From Streptomyces sp. Ag109_O5-10 (lineage in GTDB: Bacteria; Actinomycetota; Actinomycetes; Streptomycetales; Streptomycetaceae), in assembly GCF_900105755.1 (NCBI RefSeq), contig NZ_FNTQ01000001.1, positions 744,001 through 808,000 on the forward strand: a stretch of 64,000 nt of DNA, read 5' to 3'. Positions 1-7,990 of this stretch are shown piece after piece (positions within the stretch are counted from its first letter, which is position 1; each line of letters opens with the position of its first letter). Both the position numbers and the translations under genes were made by a program. The notes beneath the pieces are model-generated. The model was not told where the DNA came from. It made no database searches and saw only the letters and a program-made list of their open reading frames with translations.

Positions 1-29
1 ACCCGGGAACCCGCGGAGCAGAGGCCGTC

Positions 30-911
30 ATGACCGGGCCCGGTGATCACCTGCCGATCGTGGTCGGCGTCGATCCGGACCCGGCTCACCGGATGGCACT
101 GGCCTGGGCGGCGGACGAGGCGGCCCGGCGCCGGTTGCCGCTGCGTCCGGTCCTCGCCGAGGGCGTGCCGACCCGTGGCTACGGGAGGGGCCGGATCCCG
201 GCGTCCTGGGAGGAGTGGAACGAGGCGCTGCACAAGGCGGGTCGACAAGTGCTGGACGAGGTCACGGAGTTCGTCGCGCAGCACCACCCGGGGCTCCGGG
301 TGGACCCCTTGCTCGCCGAGGGCGATCCGGCGTGGGTGCTGCGGGAGCAGAGCCGTGGCGCCACGGCCGTCGTGCTGGGCTCGCGGCATCTGAGCCGGGC
401 CCAGGAGGTGTTCGGCTCCGCGTCGGTCGCCGTGCCCCTCATGGCGCACGCCCGCTGTCCGGTGGTCGTCGTACCCGAACCCGAACACGTCACCCAGGAC
501 CCGGCGTACTACGTCGTCGGCGTCGACGGCAGCCCGCACTCGGCGGCCGCCGTGGACCTGGCGTTCGAGGAGGCCGCACTGCGCGGCGCCGGAGTCCGGG
601 CCGTGTGCGTCTGGGAGCCGGGACCGCTGAGGATCTTCGACGAGTACGAACCGCAGCAGGAGGCCCGGCGGCTGCTCTCCGAGATCGTGGCCGGCCGCGG
701 CGCCCGCTACCCGCAGGTGGACCTGCGCCACGAACTGGTCGCCGGACACCCCGTGCAGGTGCTCACCGACGCCTCGGCCCACGCGCTGGGTCTGGTGGTG
801 GGCACCCGGGGCCGGGGCGGGTTCACCGGCATGCTGCTCGGCTCGGTCAGCCAGGGAGTGCTGCATCACGCGCGGTGCCCGGTCATCGCCGTGCCGTCCG
901 GGCCCCGGTGA
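30..911 (+). CDS. Tandem-domain universal stress protein
   Basis: A 293-residue protein made of two UspA folds, about residues 9-150 and 160-290, each opening with a V-G-V-D strand. The second domain keeps the ATP-binding loop G-x2-G-x9-G-S (GTRGRGGFTGMLLGS, near residue 258). In the first domain the loop has become GSRHLSR and lost its second glycine, so probably only one domain binds nucleotide. It is cytoplasmic; the family is known for nucleotide-dependent stress and dormancy roles. It heads a plus-strand run with the nitroreductase (29 bp downstream) and a CBS protein. Its promoter lies outside the window. The family call is secure; the ligand is inferred from the motif. Confidence 0.93.
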   Translation: MTGPGDHLPIVVGVDPDPAHRMALAWAADEAARRRLPLRPVLAEGVPTRGYGRGRIPASWEEWNEALHKAGRQVLDEVTEFVAQHHPGLRVDPLLAEGDPAWVLREQSRGATAVVLGSRHLSRAQEVFGSASVAVPLMAHARCPVVVVPEPEHVTQDPAYYVVGVDGSPHSAAAVDLAFEEAALRGAGVRAVCVWEPGPLRIFDEYEPQQEARRLLSEIVAGRGARYPQVDLRHELVAGHPVQVLTDASAHALGLVVGTRGRGGFTGMLLGSVSQGVLHHARCPVIAVPSGPR

Positions 912-940
912 TCCCACGGACGAAGCGAAGGGAACCCACC

Positions 941-1930
941 ATGACCGCACAACCCGTCGACGCGCGCACCGTCGCGACGCTCGTGGCGGACGCCGTTGCC
1001 GCGCCCTCGCAGCACAACGCACAGCCGTGGAAGTTCCGTTACCTCCGCGACATCGGTGTCCTGCGCCTGTACGCCGACCTCGCGCGCACCCTGCCGCGCA
1101 CCGATCCGCAGCACCGCGGTCTGCACCTGAGCTGCGGAGCCGCACTGCTCAACCTGCGGGTGGCCGCCGCCGCGGAGGCGCTGGCGCCGGTCGTCCGGCT
1201 GCTCCCGGAACCGGACTACCCGGATCTGCTCGCCGAGGTGCACCTGTGCGGCAGCGGACCGCCGGACACCGCGCTGGCTCTGCTGCGTCCCGCGGTCGGC
1301 CGCCGTCACTCCAGCCGCTACCCGTTCCAGGACGAGGAGATCCCGGCGGCGCTACGCGAGGGCCTGTGCGAGGCGGCAGACGCCGAAGGCGCACAGTTGC
1401 TGTTCCCCGGTGGGTGGCACGTGCAGTCGGTGCTGGAACTGGTGCGGGACGCCGAGGAGTGGGAGGCGCTGGACGCGGGGGTGCGCGGCGAGACCGCGCT
1501 GTGGGCCCACGCGGAACCGTCGGGGGACGAAGGGCCGACCGACGGCATCCCCGCAGAGGCGTTCGGCCCGGTACGCCGTGGCGGCGGTGCTCCCGTGCGC
1601 GACTTCGCCGCCGGACGCCCGATGCCGGACCGTCCCCGCGCGTCGTTCGAGAAGACGCCGAACATCGCCCTGCTCGGCACGACCGATGACCGTCCCGTGG
1701 ACTGGCTGCGCGCCGGGCAGGCGCTGGAACGGGTCCTGCTGCGGGCCACCGCGGACGGACTGGTCGCCTCCGTGACCTCCCAGCCGCTCGAATGGCCGGA
1801 CCTCCGGTGGGCGGCCCGCGACCCCCTCTCCGCCATGGGCCACGTGCAGATGGTGCTCAGGCTCGGTCACGGGCCCGAAGGGCAGCCGAGCCCCCGGCGG
1901 TCCTTGGGCGACGTGCTCGACGTCATGTGA
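941..1930 (+). CDS. Acg-family nitroreductase-like flavoprotein
   Basis: A 329-residue protein of the Acg (Rv2032-like) branch of nitroreductase-fold proteins. The N-terminal signature AAPSQHNAQPWKF and the late motif DWLRAGQALERVLL (about residues 260-273) are characteristic. The start is the ATG at 941, after GAAGGGA. Mycobacterial Acg is a DosR-regulated protein that binds FMN but lacks the lid of classical nitroreductases and is thought to sequester flavin; the same role here is inference. The gene sits between a universal stress protein and a CBS protein in one apparent operon. A second paralog lies at 16468-17445 with the same domain layout. Confidence 0.9.
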   Translation: MTAQPVDARTVATLVADAVAAPSQHNAQPWKFRYLRDIGVLRLYADLARTLPRTDPQHRGLHLSCGAALLNLRVAAAAEALAPVVRLLPEPDYPDLLAEVHLCGSGPPDTALALLRPAVGRRHSSRYPFQDEEIPAALREGLCEAADAEGAQLLFPGGWHVQSVLELVRDAEEWEALDAGVRGETALWAHAEPSGDEGPTDGIPAEAFGPVRRGGGAPVRDFAAGRPMPDRPRASFEKTPNIALLGTTDDRPVDWLRAGQALERVLLRATADGLVASVTSQPLEWPDLRWAARDPLSAMGHVQMVLRLGHGPEGQPSPRRSLGDVLDVM

Positions 1931-1991
1931 GACCCGCCGACTCGCCCCGCACAGACCCTCGCAGCACCACTCGACGACAAGGAGCAGCCGC

Positions 1992-2450
1992 ATGAAGGTG
2001 TCCGAGGTGATGACCGCGCCTCCCGTGCACGTCGACCCCGACGTCTCCCTGAAGGAGGTGACCGACTGGATGGCCGAGCGCGGCGTGGGCTCCGTCCTCG
2101 TCGTCAGGGACGGGGAGCTGTGCGGCATCGTGACCGACCGCGACCTCGCGCTGCGCGGCCTCGGCGGCGGCCTGGCGCCGGACTCGACCGTGGACGCGGT
2201 GATGTCCGCCGACGTCGTCACCGTCGACGCCGATGACGACCTCCGGTCCGCGTATCGCACCTTCGGCCGCGCGGGCGTACGCCGGTTGCCGGTCCTCGAC
2301 CGGGGCCGGCTGGTCGGGGTGCTGACGATCGACGACCTGTTCCTGGACGTCTTCCGGCAACTGGCCGATCTGCTCGGCCCCGTGGCGTGGAGCGTGCTCC
2401 AGGAGCCGCCCGGACCGCCCTCGGCCAGAGGTGGTCGGCATGCAGCCTGA
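1992..2450 (+). CDS. Two-CBS-domain protein
   Basis: A 152-residue protein consisting almost entirely of one CBS pair (about residues 5-60 and 70-125), with the repeated pattern V-x-D-R-D/R-L-x-G at each domain end (GIVTDRDLAL, GVLTIDDLF). There is no catalytic or DNA-binding domain. Stand-alone CBS pairs usually sense adenine nucleotides or NAD and regulate partners. It starts at an ATG after AAGGAGC, 61 bp after the nitroreductase gene, probably as the third gene of that operon. It resembles the small DosR-regulated CBS protein of mycobacteria. The ligand cannot be told from sequence. Confidence 0.9.
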   Translation: MKVSEVMTAPPVHVDPDVSLKEVTDWMAERGVGSVLVVRDGELCGIVTDRDLALRGLGGGLAPDSTVDAVMSADVVTVDADDDLRSAYRTFGRAGVRRLPVLDRGRLVGVLTIDDLFLDVFRQLADLLGPVAWSVLQEPPGPPSARGGRHAA

Positions 2451-2679
2451 ACCGGGTCGACCGGGGACGACCGCACTGCGCGAGGACGACCCGCCCGGCG
2501 CTGCCGTGCGCGCCGGAAACGGACTGTTCCCGGCCGCAGAACGGGGACCGCCCGCCATCTCCGTCCCCGCGCCGGCCCCGAGGTCTTCGCCGCCGTGGGC
2601 CGGGGACACGTCTGACGGCGCCTGGCCGCGCAGTTCACCGACCCCTTCGCCTGACGTTACGGAGGACGCATACGGCCTG

Positions 2680-2714
2680 GGGCCGTTCGCCTCTCCAGCA
2701 GGGACCTTCGGCCC
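2680..2714 (+). promoter_or_regulatory. Paired Dos-box-like sites upstream of the DUF1876 gene
   Basis: Two 14-bp elements, GGGCCGTTCGCCTC (2680-2693) and GGGACCTTCGGCCC (2701-2714), have centres 21 bp apart, 106 and 85 bp before the ATG at 2792. The second matches 11 of 14 bases of the DosR core GGGACTTTAGTCCC. The surrounding 2451-2791 gap has no gene. Binding by the regulator at 15652 is inferred. Confidence 0.65.
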
Positions 2715-2791
2715 TGTGAACGCGGTCCGGCCTCGTTCGACGGTGGGAGGGAGCAGTCCTCGAGCGACAGGCCGGAGTGAGGAGGACAGTG

Positions 2792-3076
2792 ATGCACACG
2801 GCGCAGTGGAAGGTGGATCTCCACCTCTTCGAGGAGAACGACGGAACGACCAAGGCCCGCGTGGTGCTGAAGACCGGTACCACGTCACTCACCGCCCACG
2901 GATCCGCGCACTGCCATCCCGCGGACAGCAACGTGCCGGAGATCGGCGACGAGCTGGCGGCAGGCCGGGCCATGAACGACCTGGGACGGCAGCTTCTGAA
3001 CATCGCCGAGCGGGACGTCCAGGGCGTCGGGGCGGACCGTCCGGGCAGCACTCGGACGAGCGGGTGGCTCCTCTGA
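2792..3076 (+). CDS. DUF1876 (Rv1738-like) dormancy protein
   Basis: A 94-residue cytoplasmic protein matching the DUF1876 family: W-x-V near the N-terminus, a D/N-G-T-T-x-A strand (residues 15-20), the segment P-A-D-x-N-V-P-E-I-G-D-E-L-A-A-G-R-A about residues 44-61, then an amphipathic C-terminal helix. The start is the ATG at 2792, preceded by GGAGGA, rather than the GTG 15 bases earlier. The mycobacterial relative Rv1738 is among the most hypoxia-induced genes and has a fold related to ribosome hibernation factors, so a translation-silencing role is plausible but not shown. It has its own promoter with two Dos-box-like elements. Confidence 0.88.
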   Translation: MHTAQWKVDLHLFEENDGTTKARVVLKTGTTSLTAHGSAHCHPADSNVPEIGDELAAGRAMNDLGRQLLNIAERDVQGVGADRPGSTRTSGWLL

Positions 3077-3158
3077 GGCACCCCCGAACGCCACCCCGCC
3101 CGTGCGGTCCCGCGTGGCAGGGTGAACACAGCACCACTCTGAGGAGAGGGCGGCAACC

Positions 3159-4079
3159 ATGCGAGCTCACCTCGGCGACCAGCTCGTCATCGAAAGCCCG
3201 GCCACAGGCGCCGCCAGGCGCGACGGGGAGATCATCGGTCTCCACCACGAGGACGGCACACCCCCCTATGACGTGCGCTGGTCGGATTCGGGCGAGGTCA
3301 CGCTCGTCTTTCCCGGACCCGACGCGCACGTCCACCCTTCCCCGCACGCAGGTCCCGGGTCCCCGATCGAGTCGCCGGGGACCGCGGATGCGGCCGGGAA
3401 CCGGTCCGTGCCCTCGTCATCGGGCCCGGCCGCCGGCAGCGGAGACTTCGGCCGGTGGGTGGCCGCTGAACGACGACGACGGGGCCTCAGCCTCGAAACG
3501 ACGGCCGCCCGGGCCCGTATGGCCCCCGAATACCTCGCGCGGCTGGAACAGCGCAGCACGGCCCCGGCCCTGGGGACGGTCACGAGACTGGCGGCCGCAC
3601 TGGGTACCGGTGTGAACGCGTTGTACGGTGCCGGTGCGGATCTCCCGCCCGGCCAGGGACGCGCCCTGCTCCACCCACGGCTGCGGGACCTCGCACCGGA
3701 GGAGTGCCGGACCCTGCTCTCCACGCACGGGGTCGGGCGGGTCACGGTCTCGACGCCGGAGGGGCACCCGGCCGTCGTCCCGGTCAACTACGACGTGGTC
3801 GACGGTGCCATCGTGTTCAGGAGCATGCCGGGCTCCGTCACCGCGGCGGTGGTCGACGAGGAGGTCGCCTTCGAGGTCGACCGCCTGGACGAGGAGATGA
3901 GCGTGGGGTGGAGCGTGCTCGCCCTCGGGCGGGCGAGCATCGTGACGGAACCCGCGGCGGTGCGCCGGCTCGTGGAGAGCGCCCACGGCACTCCCTGGGC
4001 AGGCGGCGAGCGCACGGTGTGGGTGTCGATCCGGCCGAGAAGTCTCACGGGCCGCCGCATCACGCCGGCGGAGGAGTAG
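3159..4079 (+). CDS. DUF1918 / XRE helix-turn-helix / PNPOx-fold fusion protein
   Basis: A 306-residue three-part protein. Residues 1-58 are a DUF1918 module (MRAHLGDQLVI, then DGTPPYDVRW and FPGPDA). Residues about 100-160 are an XRE/Cro-type helix-turn-helix (GLSLETTAARARMAPEYLA, then LEQRS). Residues about 172-306 are a pyridoxamine-phosphate-oxidase-like split barrel (GRVTVSTPEGHPAVVPVNY, SVLALGRASIV). A DNA-binding domain joined to a flavin- or F420-type barrel suggests a redox-responsive regulator (inference). The linker is Pro/Ser/Gly-rich. Start ATG at 3159 after GAGGAGAGGGC. It ends just before a strong bidirectional terminator shared with the flavodoxin operon. Confidence 0.85.
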   Translation: MRAHLGDQLVIESPATGAARRDGEIIGLHHEDGTPPYDVRWSDSGEVTLVFPGPDAHVHPSPHAGPGSPIESPGTADAAGNRSVPSSSGPAAGSGDFGRWVAAERRRRGLSLETTAARARMAPEYLARLEQRSTAPALGTVTRLAAALGTGVNALYGAGADLPPGQGRALLHPRLRDLAPEECRTLLSTHGVGRVTVSTPEGHPAVVPVNYDVVDGAIVFRSMPGSVTAAVVDEEVAFEVDRLDEEMSVGWSVLALGRASIVTEPAAVRRLVESAHGTPWAGGERTVWVSIRPRSLTGRRITPAEE

Positions 4080-4090
4080 GCGGGTTCGCG

Positions 4091-4128
4091 GAGTGGGCCT
4101 CACCAGGGCGTCCTGGTGAGGCCCACTC
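4091..4128. terminator. Perfect 17-bp stem bidirectional terminator
   Basis: Arms at 4091-4107 and 4112-4128 are exactly complementary (GAGTGGGCCTCACCAGG and its inverse) with a 4-nt loop. It lies between the convergent stops at 4079 and 4184. No U-tract follows on either side, as is usual in Streptomyces. Confidence 0.85.
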
Positions 4129-4183
4129 GTGCCGAACGCGTGGCCCGCGGCTTCGGGCGAGGCCGGGGCGTGGCGAGTTCTCG

Positions 4184-4678
4184 TCAGCCTTTCAGCTCCC
4201 CGGCGATCCCGGACGCCCACGCCGTCACGGCCTCGAAGTCACGGAAGTCCCCGCCGTTCCCGGAACGGAGGATCCAGCGTGCCGGCCAGCCGTCCGCGTC
4301 GTCGTCCAGGCAGCCGCCGAAGGTGGCGTGGCCGCGGGCGTGCAGGTCCTGGATCGCGCGGCGCACTCCGCGCACGGGCGGGATGTCCCGCTCGGAGGCG
4401 GAGGTGTCGAGCGGGCCACTGCTGAAGAACCACACGGGCCGCCCGGCGAGGTCCTTGCGGTGCCGGCGGACGAAGGACCGGGCGTCCTTGTGCCAGCGGC
4501 CGGCGTACAGTCCACCGCCGACCACGACCGCGTCGTACCGGTCCACGAAGGGCACGGAACCGGCCCGCATCGTCTCGACGGTCAGCCCCTTCTCCCGCAG
4601 GGCGTCGGCGATCGACTCGGCGATGTGCGCCGTCGATCCGTTCTTGGTGCCGTAGGTGACCAACACGGTGCCGGTCAT
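4184..4678 (-). CDS. Flavodoxin-domain protein
   Basis: A 164-residue flavodoxin-like protein. The FMN phosphate loop is TYGTKNGSTAHIA (residues 9-21), the second loop is VVGGGLYAGRW (about 52-62), and FSSGPL (about 85-90) forms the third flavin contact. Size and pattern fit the HemG/flavodoxin-5 type of single-domain electron carrier. It is the last gene of a minus-strand run, 15 bp after the truncated CBS protein and behind the GNAT/acyl-CoA synthetase fusion. Start ATG at 4678 after GGAGGG. Partner enzymes cannot be assigned. Confidence 0.88.
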   Translation of the reverse strand: MTGTVLVTYGTKNGSTAHIAESIADALREKGLTVETMRAGSVPFVDRYDAVVVGGGLYAGRWHKDARSFVRRHRKDLAGRPVWFFSSGPLDTSASERDIPPVRGVRRAIQDLHARGHATFGGCLDDDADGWPARWILRSGNGGDFRDFEAVTAWASGIAGELKG

Positions 4679-4693
4679 GGGATGGCCCTCCTC

Positions 4694-5095
4694 TCACAGT
4701 CCGCGCAGCCGGTCGTCGGCTGCGCCGCGCAGTGCCTGCTCCTCGCGGACGCGGGCGTCGTCCAGGCGGTAGGTCAACTTGTCGACGACGTCGACCACCC
4801 CGTCGATCCGACGGGTCATGGCGACGGCGATCTCGGTCTCGGCCTTGCACTCCGTGTGACCGGTGAGTTGGGCCGGCGGCGTGCGGCGCCTTCCCCCGTG
4901 CAGGTCGGGGACGGCGGCCCGGCGCACCATCAGGCCGGTCTCGGAGACGACCCCGACGACCTTGTCGTCGTCGAGGACCGGCAGTCCGCTGATCCGGTGG
5001 TCGGAGAGGAGTCGGGCGACCTCCTTGAAGGGCGTGCCGTAACCGGCGTGGACGACGTCCGTGGTCATCACGGACCCCACTTTGTTGTGCCTCAT
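4694..5095 (-). CDS. Internally truncated CBS-BON protein
   Basis: A 133-residue protein. Residues 1-60 are one CBS domain (KVGSVMTTDVVHAG, ISGLPVLDDDKVVGVVS). After a short basic linker the reading frame picks up only the tail of a BON domain (VAMTRRIDGVVDVVDKLTY). Comparison with the full CBS-CBS-BON proteins at 14895 and 22389 shows that the second CBS domain and most of BON are missing, so this looks like an in-frame deletion product. The ATG at 5095 has a good GGGAGGG site and the gene sits 20 bp after the acyl-CoA synthetase fusion, so it is probably still translated. Whether a lone CBS domain can work is doubtful. Confidence 0.75.
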   Translation of the reverse strand: MRHNKVGSVMTTDVVHAGYGTPFKEVARLLSDHRISGLPVLDDDKVVGVVSETGLMVRRAAVPDLHGGRRRTPPAQLTGHTECKAETEIAVAMTRRIDGVVDVVDKLTYRLDDARVREEQALRGAADDRLRGL

Positions 5096-5115
5096 CTCGG
5101 TTCCCTCCCCCGCTG

Positions 5116-7809
5116 TCAGCGGAGCCGGCGCAGATAGGGGTCCTGGGAGTGGCGCGGGAGCAGGCGGAGCCGTGCGTCGAGCACGGTGACGCCGCCGGGT
5201 GCGGCCAGGACGGGGTTGAAGTCGGCCTCGGCGAGCTGCGGCAGGTCCGCCGCCATCCGGGACAGCCGCAACAGCAGCTGCTCCAGACGTTCCAGGTCGA
5301 CCGGTCCGTTGCCGTGCGTGCCGAACAGCAGGGGCGCACAGCGCGGAGCGGTGATCAGGTCGTGCACGTCGCGGTCGGTGAGCGGAGCGATTCGTGCCGC
5401 GTGGTCGGCGAGCACCTCGGTGGCGGTACCGCCGAGCCCGAACAGGACCAGCGGGCCGAAGACCTCGTCCTGGACGACTCCCGCGAACAGTTCGGTCCCA
5501 CGGTCGGCGAGCGGTTGGACGACCGCGCCGGTCATCAGACCGCCGAAGCGGGTCTCCAGGTCGCGGAAGGCGGCCCGGACCTGCTGTTCGCCGCGCAGGT
5601 CGAGGTGGACTGCGTGCTCCTCGCTCTTGTGGAGGAGGCCGGGCCAGTGGGCCTTCATGACGACCCGGCCGTCGGCGCCGCGCAGCCGTTCGGCGGCGTG
5701 TACAGCCTCGTCCTCGGTCTCGGCCCAGGCCCAGCGGATCTGCGGAATGCGGTAGCAGGCGAGGAGTTCGGCGCAGGTGCGCGGATCGAGCCAGCCGCCG
5801 TCCGGGTGGGCGGTCAGGTAGGCGTCCGACAGTGCCCGAGCCCGTAGGGTGTCGACGTCGTCGAGGGCCGGCACGGTGCCGGCGGGCCTGGCCAGCCACG
5901 CCGCACGACGGGCAGCGTGGGCCAGCGCACGGGCGGCCGCCTGGGGTTCGGCGTAGCTCGGGATCGTGCCGTCGTCGAGTGCGGGCAGCAGTTTGACCGG
6001 CAGGTCCTGCTCCAGGCGCACGGCGGCGACGGGCTTCGTCCGGCGGCCCGGTGCCCAGGTGAGGGCGCGGATCAGATCGTCGCCGGTGGCGGTGGCAACC
6101 GCGGTCGGGACGAGGACCACCAGGACGGCGTCGACCCCGGGGTTCTGGATGAGCCGGTCGACGCACCGCCGGAGTTCTTCCTCGCTCACGGCGGCCGTCA
6201 CGTCGAGGGGGTTGCCGAAGGACGCACCGTCGGGCAGGACCACGGCCAGCTCGTCGACGGCGCCGGGCGTGAACTGCGGCAGAGTGAGGCCGGCTTCGGC
6301 ACATGCGTCGGCGGCCAGGACGCCCGCTCCGCCCGCGTTGGTGACGATCGCTGTGCGCGTGCCTTCGGGCAGTACCTGTGAATACAACAGCGCTGCCGTT
6401 TCGAGGAGTTCACCGACCGATCGGGTCGCGGTGACACCGGCCTGGTCGAACAGCGCCTGCCGGGTCATGGTGGGAGTGGCGGCCGCTGCCGTGTGCGAGG
6501 CGGCGGCCCTGCGGCCCTCCTGCGAGCGTCCTGCGTCCACGGTCAGCACGGGCATCCGGCGGGCGACCCGGCGGGCGGTACGGGAGAAGGCGCGGGGGTT
6601 GCCGAAGGACTCCAGGTGCAGCAGTGCGAGGTCGGTACGGCCGTCGGCCTCCCACCACTGGAGCATGTCGTTGCCGCTGACGTCGTACTTGTCGCCGAGC
6701 GAGACGAAGGACGACACACCGATGCCGAGCCGGGACAGGCCGTCGAGCAGGGCGATCCCGACACCGCCGGACTGCACGGCCACCCCGGCGCTGCCGGGAC
6801 GCGGATGGTCGGCGGCGAACGTGGCGTCGAGCCGCAGCTGCGGGTCCGTATCGGAGACGCCGAGGCAGTTGGGGCCGACCATGCGCATGCCGTAGGTGCG
6901 GCAGGCCGCCAGGAGCGCCCTCGACTGGGCCGCGTCGAGGCCCGCCGTGACGACGACGAGTGCGCGGACGCCGGCCTTGCCGCACTCCTCGGCGCAGGCA
7001 GGCACTCCGGCGGCGGACACCGCGATGATCACGAGGTCCGGGGTCTTCGGCAGGGCGCGCACGCTCGGGTACGACGGCACGCCGAGCACCGACGTCACGT
7101 TCGGGTTCACCGCGAACAGGCGGCGGGTGTAGCCGCCGGAGTGCAGGTGGTGGAGGATCGCCCGGCCGACCGAGCCCGGTGTACGTCCGGCGCCGACGAC
7201 GGCGACCACGTCCGGGCGGAGCAGCGGCACGAGGCTCGCCACATCGGCGGAGCGGCCCCGGGACTCGACGGCCGAGAGGTAGGCGTCGTCCTCGTCGAGG
7301 TGGATGGTGCACCGCGTCTCCGGGCCCTCGAAGCGGCGGGAGGTACGCAGGCCCAGGTCGGCGAAGAGCCGGAGCACCTCGCGGTTCTCGCTCAGCGCGT
7401 CGGCCGTGAAGACGGTGACTCCGTCGGCACGGGCCACCGAGACCAGGTGCTCGACGAGGAGGGTGCCGACCCCGCGGTGATGCAGTCCGTCGGCCACGGC
7501 GATGGAGATCTCCGCCGATTCCTTGTCGTCTCCGGTCTCGTACTCCGCGAGGCCGAGCACCCGGCCCTGCGCCTCGGCCAGCAGTGCCCGGTAGCCGGGG
7601 CGAGCCGGGGCACAGGCCCGGTCGGCGGCCGTCGCGCCCGAGCGCCGGCTCGCCGAGAAGAACCTCAGGCGGAGGTTCTCAGAGGACATCTCGTCGTAGA
7701 ACCCCTTCAGCCGGTCGCGGTCGCCCGGGGTGACGGGCCGGATGCAGACGGTGGTCCCGTCCGCGAGCAACGCGTGGGCGGGGGATCGTTCGAGCAGGAA
7801 TTCGGTCAT
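5116..7809 (-). CDS. GNAT acetyltransferase / ADP-forming acyl-CoA synthetase fusion (Pat-like)
   Basis: An 897-residue fusion. Residues about 15-170 are a GNAT domain (RPVTPGDRDRLKGFY at the start; acetyl-CoA loop HHRGVGTLLVEHL). Next come a CoA-binding Rossmann domain (about 195-320; VAVVGAGRTPGSVGRAI), succinyl-CoA-ligase-like domains (about 325-640) with an SHTAA motif at the expected phosphohistidine site, and an ATP-grasp domain (about 680-897). The domain order, GNAT first, matches the lysine acetyltransferase PatA of S. lividans and is the reverse of Salmonella Pat. The likely role is acetylation control of acyl-CoA synthetases or other metabolic enzymes (family inference). Start ATG at 7809 with GGAGGAG. 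First gene of a three-gene minus-strand operon. Confidence 0.9.
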   Translation of the reverse strand: MTEFLLERSPAHALLADGTTVCIRPVTPGDRDRLKGFYDEMSSENLRLRFFSASRRSGATAADRACAPARPGYRALLAEAQGRVLGLAEYETGDDKESAEISIAVADGLHHRGVGTLLVEHLVSVARADGVTVFTADALSENREVLRLFADLGLRTSRRFEGPETRCTIHLDEDDAYLSAVESRGRSADVASLVPLLRPDVVAVVGAGRTPGSVGRAILHHLHSGGYTRRLFAVNPNVTSVLGVPSYPSVRALPKTPDLVIIAVSAAGVPACAEECGKAGVRALVVVTAGLDAAQSRALLAACRTYGMRMVGPNCLGVSDTDPQLRLDATFAADHPRPGSAGVAVQSGGVGIALLDGLSRLGIGVSSFVSLGDKYDVSGNDMLQWWEADGRTDLALLHLESFGNPRAFSRTARRVARRMPVLTVDAGRSQEGRRAAASHTAAAATPTMTRQALFDQAGVTATRSVGELLETAALLYSQVLPEGTRTAIVTNAGGAGVLAADACAEAGLTLPQFTPGAVDELAVVLPDGASFGNPLDVTAAVSEEELRRCVDRLIQNPGVDAVLVVLVPTAVATATGDDLIRALTWAPGRRTKPVAAVRLEQDLPVKLLPALDDGTIPSYAEPQAAARALAHAARRAAWLARPAGTVPALDDVDTLRARALSDAYLTAHPDGGWLDPRTCAELLACYRIPQIRWAWAETEDEAVHAAERLRGADGRVVMKAHWPGLLHKSEEHAVHLDLRGEQQVRAAFRDLETRFGGLMTGAVVQPLADRGTELFAGVVQDEVFGPLVLFGLGGTATEVLADHAARIAPLTDRDVHDLITAPRCAPLLFGTHGNGPVDLERLEQLLLRLSRMAADLPQLAEADFNPVLAAPGGVTVLDARLRLLPRHSQDPYLRRLR

Positions 7810-7892
7810 CGCGGTTCTCCTCCAAACCGGTCGGCACTTCGAGCATCCGGCGTGGCGGGCTCGGGCCCCATGGGCTGTCCGGGGTCCGCCGA

Positions 7893-7906
7893 GGGCCGGT
7901 CGGCCC
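7893..7906 (-). promoter_or_regulatory. Dos-box-like palindrome upstream of the GNAT/acyl-CoA synthetase operon
   Basis: GGGCCGGTCGGCCC has perfect 6-bp arms around GT and is centred 91 bp upstream of the ATG at 7809. It has the same core as the sites upstream of ppdK and the regulator. No convincing second copy was found at the usual 21-bp spacing. Confidence 0.55.
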
Positions 7907-7942
7907 AACGTTCTGCGCTGGTCGCCCGGGGTCCCGGGCACA

Positions 7943-7980
7943 CGGAAGGGGCCGGTGATCGGCGGCACCGGCCCCTTCCG
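7943..7980 (-). terminator. Perfect 15-bp stem terminator after gap
   Basis: Arms 7943-7957 and 7966-7980 (CGGAAGGGGCCGGTG and its exact inverse) enclose an 8-nt loop, starting 10 bases after the gap stop codon. It separates gap from the promoter of the downstream operon. Confidence 0.85.
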
Positions 7981-7990
7981 CGGCATGTGG

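Noticed and set aside
3029..3045. Further Dos-box-like site before the DUF1918-XRE fusion gene
   Set aside because: GGGGCGGACCGTCCGGG has only partial symmetry to the core and no partner at 21 bp; left out of the regulon list.
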